DNA of 64,000 nt from Cymbidium sinense (lineage: Eukaryota > Streptophyta > Magnoliopsida > Asparagales > Orchidaceae): the NCBI GenBank assembly GCA_021442155.1, contig CM038221.1:43409648-43473647 (forward strand), in the 5' to 3' direction. Below the pieces are notes generated by a model that did not search any database, had not been told where the DNA came from, and worked only from the letters and a program-made list of their open reading frames with translations. Both the position numbers and the translations under genes were made by a program. Positions 59,071 through 64,000 of this stretch are shown piece after piece (positions within the stretch are counted from its first letter, which is position 1; each line of letters begins with the position of its first letter).

Positions 59071-60516
59071 GATTTGATGTTTCATTTATAGGTTTTGAAA
59101 ATACTTTGGATTTAGTAGTGATTATAGCCATACATATTTTATTTTAGCCAACACATGCACATTTGACATAAGGTAAACAATTTCATTTTAAAATTTTGAA
59201 ACATGAAATTATGAATACATGAATACACATGACATTTAACATGTTGGGAAAGATCTAAAGCAATGTAATAATGCAAATAAACTTTACTTAAATCCTAAAG
59301 ACATTCTTAAAGAATAAGACAATTTAGAATAAATCAAAGTGAATTTTAAAAATGATTTTTGTTTATTTGAAGTTTGATTTAATTTTGAAAAGGTGAGACG
59401 AGTTTACTATTCCTAACTCATTCTCACATATGTTTTTTATTTTTTTTTAATTTTTAGATAATTAAATTCATTTTTAATTATTGATTAGGTTAAGGTATGC
59501 ATTAAGTGGCTTAATTAACCCTTACCTACACTACCTTAGAAAAATTAACTAAGTAATTATGAGCTAATGAGATGACATAAAATCCACAAGGTATTTAAAT
59601 TTGCAATGCACCTAGCAATGAAAAGGCCTAATGCAATTTGGCTCACAATTAAAAGTTAATTAAGCTAAGGGGTTTAGCTTAAGTACTTTAAAACACCCCT
59701 TCAAACTTATGAAAGGGGTTTTAATTTCTTTAATTAGACTTAGGCTATTGAGCATCTAAGAATCTATCCAAGGTAGATTAATTGAGTTCTAAATTTTAAA
59801 ATTTTTGAAATTTATTTAAAGGGATAATTAATGAATTAACCCTTAATTAAGAGGGGATTAAGGAAAGAAAAGAGGGTTTAGAGAATAGCTTAGGGAAAAT
59901 ACCCCAAAATTATTCCATAAAACCCCTACTCATAGGATCTAACATTAATCTAACTTAATCAAAGGGAAAATCTACTAATCATATCTTAATTATCCTTAAT
60001 TACATGAAGGGGTAATTAGAAAATGAGTTAGCAATTTCCCTAATCAAGGTCTCAATAAATCTCAAAAAAATTAGGGGAGGCGGAGGTCATCCCCTAAAAT
60101 GAACCCTAGAAGTTTGAGATCAATTGTTGACTAAATTAGGGTAATTAACTAATTAACATTCTCAAAGAAACCCAAATTCAGAGAAAAAGGGAACTCAAAA
60201 TACATTGAAAATATTTTCAAAATATTTTAGACGAAATTATCTATCCATGGAATTTTCCTTATATTTTTTTGATTTTTCTTGAAGGAGTTATGATTTTTGG
60301 AAGTTCTTTAAGTAATTTATAAATTAATTAAGCATTTTATTAATCCCTAATTAACCTTTTGGCTCATGCGTGGTCTTACTTAAGTTGTCAAATCAAGGGA
60401 ACGGCGGCGGTGCACACGCTTTTATCTTTAGCCGTCCGATCAAAGATTGGATGGCTGAGGATACACCCACGGTTTATAAAATGGATAAGGGATTTAAAAT
60501 TATGGGAAATAATCTC

Positions 60517-60549
60517 GACCGTCCATCCAAACAGTGCGGATGGACGGCC
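60517..60549 (-). promoter_or_regulatory. GC-rich hairpin in the W LTR
   Basis: GACCGTCCATCC (60517-60528) pairs with GGATGGACGGCC (60538-60549), one G-T type mismatch. Same position as the Y and Z hairpins; the loop differs. Confidence 0.55.
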
Positions 60550-62744
60550 AGAGATTCATCCCTGCCAAGGCTTAGGAAGAATGAGATCCGCCCACCTTCT
60601 AAGATTTGATCTGAGCTCGATAGAGCTTGATTAGCTTTTAGCCCACACCTTCATCATGCACAACCAACAAATCCAATGCTAAGATCCTATGAGATTGAAG
60701 TTCACTTCACAAAGGACCAACACCTATGAGAATTAAGCTTGAAAATCACTACCTGAGGTGATCACCACTTGATTCCCTTGGAGGAGCTTGTTTGTTAAGA
60801 TGAAGCTTTGAAGTTTTGAGCACTTGAGGTTGAGTGTGGAGCTCTATGGACCAACTCCCCTTCACTCCCTTTGCAGCTTTGATGGAATTAAACTCTCCCT
60901 TGCCTCTAGAACTTCAGAGAAGGCTTGGGAAGACTTGACTTAGCTCCTTGATCAAGTGTGCAAGAGGAATTGGAAGGAGATTAAGTGTAGAGAAAATTCA
61001 CTATTGGATCGAGCTCCCCTATTTTGCATTGTACAAAACTGAAGAAAGCAAGACTCAAAACCACTCTAGGGACCTTGGGAAAGCTCTGAGGTGATTGCTA
61101 AGGCTTCTTAGGTTTCAATCGAGTGTGATGAATTTTAATTTCAATGGATTAGAGGGAGTATATCTCCCCTTATGGCAATCATATGGTTGGCAATAAGCTT
61201 ATCATTTTGATCCAATTGACATCATGGGATGGGTTGTTTGGGTTGTTAGAGCAATGCACATGGTCGGTTTGGCGAGAGGAGTGGAAGGCTAACTCCCATG
61301 TGCATCCAATTGAGCTTTGGGGAGAGTTTGAAATTTCAATTTCATAATGGGTGGTTGGTCTAATAAATGGGTTGACCCAAACCAATTGGGTTGGCTGTAC
61401 CACTCATCACTAGGTCCCCTTGAGATTTTAGGAGAGCCTCAAGTGATTGTGATGAGTGTATGACCAAAATACACATAGGCAAGGCCAAAATTTATTCTAT
61501 GTCCTAGGAGTAAAATGGTCATTTTGATATTTTTTTTCAATTTGGGTATGTTTGGTATGTTGAGAAAATAGGTTGGGCAAAATTTTAATGGATTTGGAAT
61601 CCATTTGATAGGGTTTGGCTCATGTTGACCCATTTAGGTCAAAATGGGTCAACTTGGGTCAAGTTGGGTCAAACCAAGGGTTGGGTCAAGTTCATATGAC
61701 CATTTGAAATGTTTGGTGCCTTTGGTTTGGTTCAATTTGGTATAGATTTGGTTTTGGCTCATATGACTCATTTAGGTCAAATGGGTCAAGTTGACCCCCA
61801 TTTGACCTATTTAGGTCAAGGGTAGGTTTAGGTTAGTCATATGGAGTGGATTATCTCTTTCCAATCAATTTGGTTGTTCATTTGGCTCAACATGACCCTT
61901 TGGTCATGTCAGTCTAAGGTCAATTGGCTAGTTGGGTCTAGTTGGCCAATTGAGGCTTTGGTCAAGTTCCACAAGTAATTTAGAATGGACTTGTACCCAT
62001 TGGTTTCAATTAATTTGGCTTAGATCAAGTTTGACACATTTTGGCACATTAGGTCAAAACGGGTCAACTTGGATCAAGTGGGCCAATTGGGCTAGGTTAT
62101 GCTCAAATGTTGGCTCGGTAAAGTTGAAACATAGGTCATGAGTGAACTTGGATCAATGGTTTCAATCAATTTGGCCTATGGTGGATTTTGCTATGTTAGG
62201 TTTCATTTTTGGTTAAGTGTTGACTTGGTCAACCCTTAGGTTTGACTTGGTTTGACCCAATTTGATTGATTGATCATCCCATGATGATTGTTGATCATGA
62301 TGAGATAATCCAATTTGGTTAGGATCAAAGTTGGCTCATAAGAGTACTTTAGGTCACTTTGGGTCAAGTGAGCCTAAGTGGGCCAAATGGCTTGGTCAAA
62401 GTTTGATTTGAAGTTGATTGATCTTGTATATGGACTTATGATTGAAATATAAATCCATTTACAAGTGATTTGAAGTCAAATGAATTTGGTCAATTTGAAA
62501 ATTTCATATTCAAAGGAAGAATATGAAGGGTCTTGGGTTTGATTTTGATTTGGTTTTGATTGAATGATTGAGGTTTGATTTATATATGAGCTCATGATTG
62601 TAGATTGATTGAACCAAAGAAAATCAAGAGTTTGGCTTGATTTGAAAGTGATTTGGCTAAGTTCAAGATTTTGACTTGAAAGGCTTAGATTTGATTTTGA
62701 GTGGATTTGAGTTTGATCTTTGGAGTTGATTTTGATTGTTTGAA

Positions 62745-63420
62745 TTTATATTTCATTTATATATGTGAATATAAATGAGAATATAAATTGATCATGAGAA
62801 ATTTTCAAGAATTTGAAGTGGTTTAATCATGATTTGGGTTAAATCCATTAAAGGGAATTTAAAGGATTTAAGAGAATTTTTAATTTAAAATTTGATTTTT
62901 GAATTGGATTTGATTGATTTATATTTATATTTCATTTATATATGAGAACATAAATGAGAATACAAATTGATTTTGAGAAAATCCCATGAGTTTGAAATGG
63001 TTTGATCAAAGTTTAGGTTAAATCCATTAATGGAAAATTAAAGGATTTAAGGGAATTTCAAGCATTTTAAATTTGAAATTTAATTTGAGGGCCTGATTTG
63101 ATTGATTTATATTTATATTTCATTTATATATGAGAATATAAATTAGAATATAAATAAGTTTTGAGAAAATTTCAAGGATTTGAATTGATTTGATCAAGGT
63201 TTAGGGTTGATTTTGGCTAAGTCCTTTAATGGAAAATTAAAGGGACTTAAGAAATTTGATTGGAATTTTGAATTTAATTTGATGGGTTTGAATTTATATT
63301 TCATTTATAAATGTGAATATAAATGAGAATATAAATCGATCATGAAAAAATCTCAAAGATTTGAGTGGGTTTTGAATTATGATTTTGGCTAAGTCCTTAA
63401 GGAAGGATTAAGGACTTAGG
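62745..63420 (-). repeat. Four-copy 183-bp tandem repeat in the W LTR
   Basis: TATATTTCATTTATA recurs at about 62747, 62927, 63113 and 63297, spacing 180-186 bp. Each unit has a small palindromic centre (CATTTATATATG or similar) and an AAAGGAATTT/TTAAGTCC-like part. The Y copies (about 10612/10803 and 27265/27457) have two units of 191-192 bp. Confidence 0.8.
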
Positions 63421-64000
63421 AATTTTTGATGGATTTTGATCATGGCTTTCAATCATAGATTTCAATCATGGGTTTCAATCATGAAATTTAATCATGGAAT
63501 TGATTTGAGTTTGAGAAAATCAAATAGAATTGATTTGGAGTTTGACTTGAAAGAAGTAAAGTGAGGAATGGTTTTAAGCTAAAGGGGAGATTTTCTTAAC
63601 ACCCCTAAGGCATGACCTATTCCTATGGCTAACTCTTCTAAGTCTTCTAGGGCTAAGGGAGTGTCCACCTAATCACTAGATGTGTCTTAAGACTAAGGAA
63701 CTCTTAAAGTCTAAGAGGAATTCTATGCCTAAGATGGAGGAATTGAGAGCTCATTCTAAAAATGAGGTCAACAAAGCAATAGGTGTGTGTGACACAGGAA
63801 CACTGTATTGGTGTTGACTGAAATGATCAACAACAGTGAAAGATCACAAGCACTAACAAAAACTATATATCCCTAACCTAAGTAAAAGAGAGAATCTAGA
63901 ATTTTGTGCAATGTGGATCTACTTATGTCCAAGATATAAGAGAGAGGGAAGAAATACACTAAGGGATAGAGTGTGAACCTACCACTAGGGAAGCAGGTTC

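Larger units (their letters stand above)
59085..63773 (-). repeat. 3' LTR of element W, truncated
   Basis: Starts (minus strand) TGTTGACCTCATTTTTAGAA at 63773. It has about four 183-bp AT-rich units (62745-63420), against two in Y, then the TTGACC block (61620-62420), splice-donor candidate (60752-60751) and hairpin (60517-60549). Similarity ends at about 59085. Confidence 0.8.
59075..64000 (-). mobile_element. Element W: Tat/Ogre-like LTR and internal end, inverted
   Basis: The reverse complement of 59085-63773 follows the Y 3' LTR from its first base to about 31130, where W stops. 63774-64000 matches the end of the Y internal region (26640-26865). So W is the 3' end of a minus-strand element whose LTR lost its last roughly 3 kb and whose body continues past the window. 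It holds no coding sequence in the window; the ORFs at 60359-60634 and 61932-62141 lie in non-coding LTR. Confidence 0.8.

Noticed and set aside
60359..60634. 91- and 79-codon overlapping ORFs in W
   Set aside because: They cover the non-coding, less AT-rich LTR centre with the hairpins, on the strand opposite to the element.
1..64000. tRNA, rRNA or snRNA genes
   Set aside because: No cloverleaf, A/B boxes or conserved rRNA stretches noticed by eye; tRNAscan-SE and Infernal would be decisive.

Overview
The window is repeat-dense nuclear DNA from a flowering plant, probably one with a large, transposon-rich genome. I see no intact host gene, tRNA or rRNA. Evidence for a plant: a Ty3/Gypsy element of the Tat/Ogre type (polyprotein order protease, RT, RNase H, second RNase H, integrase; primer site matching plant tRNA-Arg), plant L1-type and RTE-type LINE relics, AT-rich sequence, and a 100-N scaffold gap (9419-9518). 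I cannot name the species.

Layout. (1) 1-9418: element X, a Tat/Ogre-like derivative that has lost gag-pol: 3' end of an LTR, primer site, hairpin array, short ORF relic, last codons of integrase, tandem repeats, and one arm plus core of a fold-back module, cut by the gap. (2) 9599-50631: element Z, same structure as X (about 95% alike by eye), with a giant LTR of about 7.75 kb split by another insertion. (3) 10174-34314: element Y, a 24.1-kb Tat/Ogre-like retrotransposon inserted in the LTR of Z. Its ends are marked by a 5-bp target duplication (AATAT at 10169-10173, AAGAT at 34315-34319). Y keeps all pol domains as decayed pseudogenes (about 16.9-23.9 kb), a 7.45-kb 3' LTR, and a 5' LTR that lost about 4.7 kb of its centre. 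(4) 50632-51289: AT-rich spacer with interlocked palindromes. (5) 51290-54700: a 5'-truncated L1-type LINE on the minus strand. (6) 54701-58842: spacer with a 104-bp tandem repeat. (7) 58843-59070: RTE-type LINE fragment on the minus strand. (8) 59075-64000: element W, the LTR and adjoining internal end of another family member, on the minus strand.

The most unusual feature is in the untranslated leaders of X, Y and Z. Each has an array of about 17-24 hairpins of 28-48 nt, spaced about 70-110 nt. The apical loop (about TACYCAAATT) is nearly constant while the stem sequences change, with the two arms usually changing together. This looks like conserved structure rather than conserved sequence. 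A second hairpin with changing stem sequence, and a conserved AG/GTA splice-donor candidate, lie in the centre of the giant LTRs. X and Z keep leader, LTR and 3' repeats but have lost the coding region, so if they ever moved they would have needed proteins from an autonomous relative such as the ancestor of Y.
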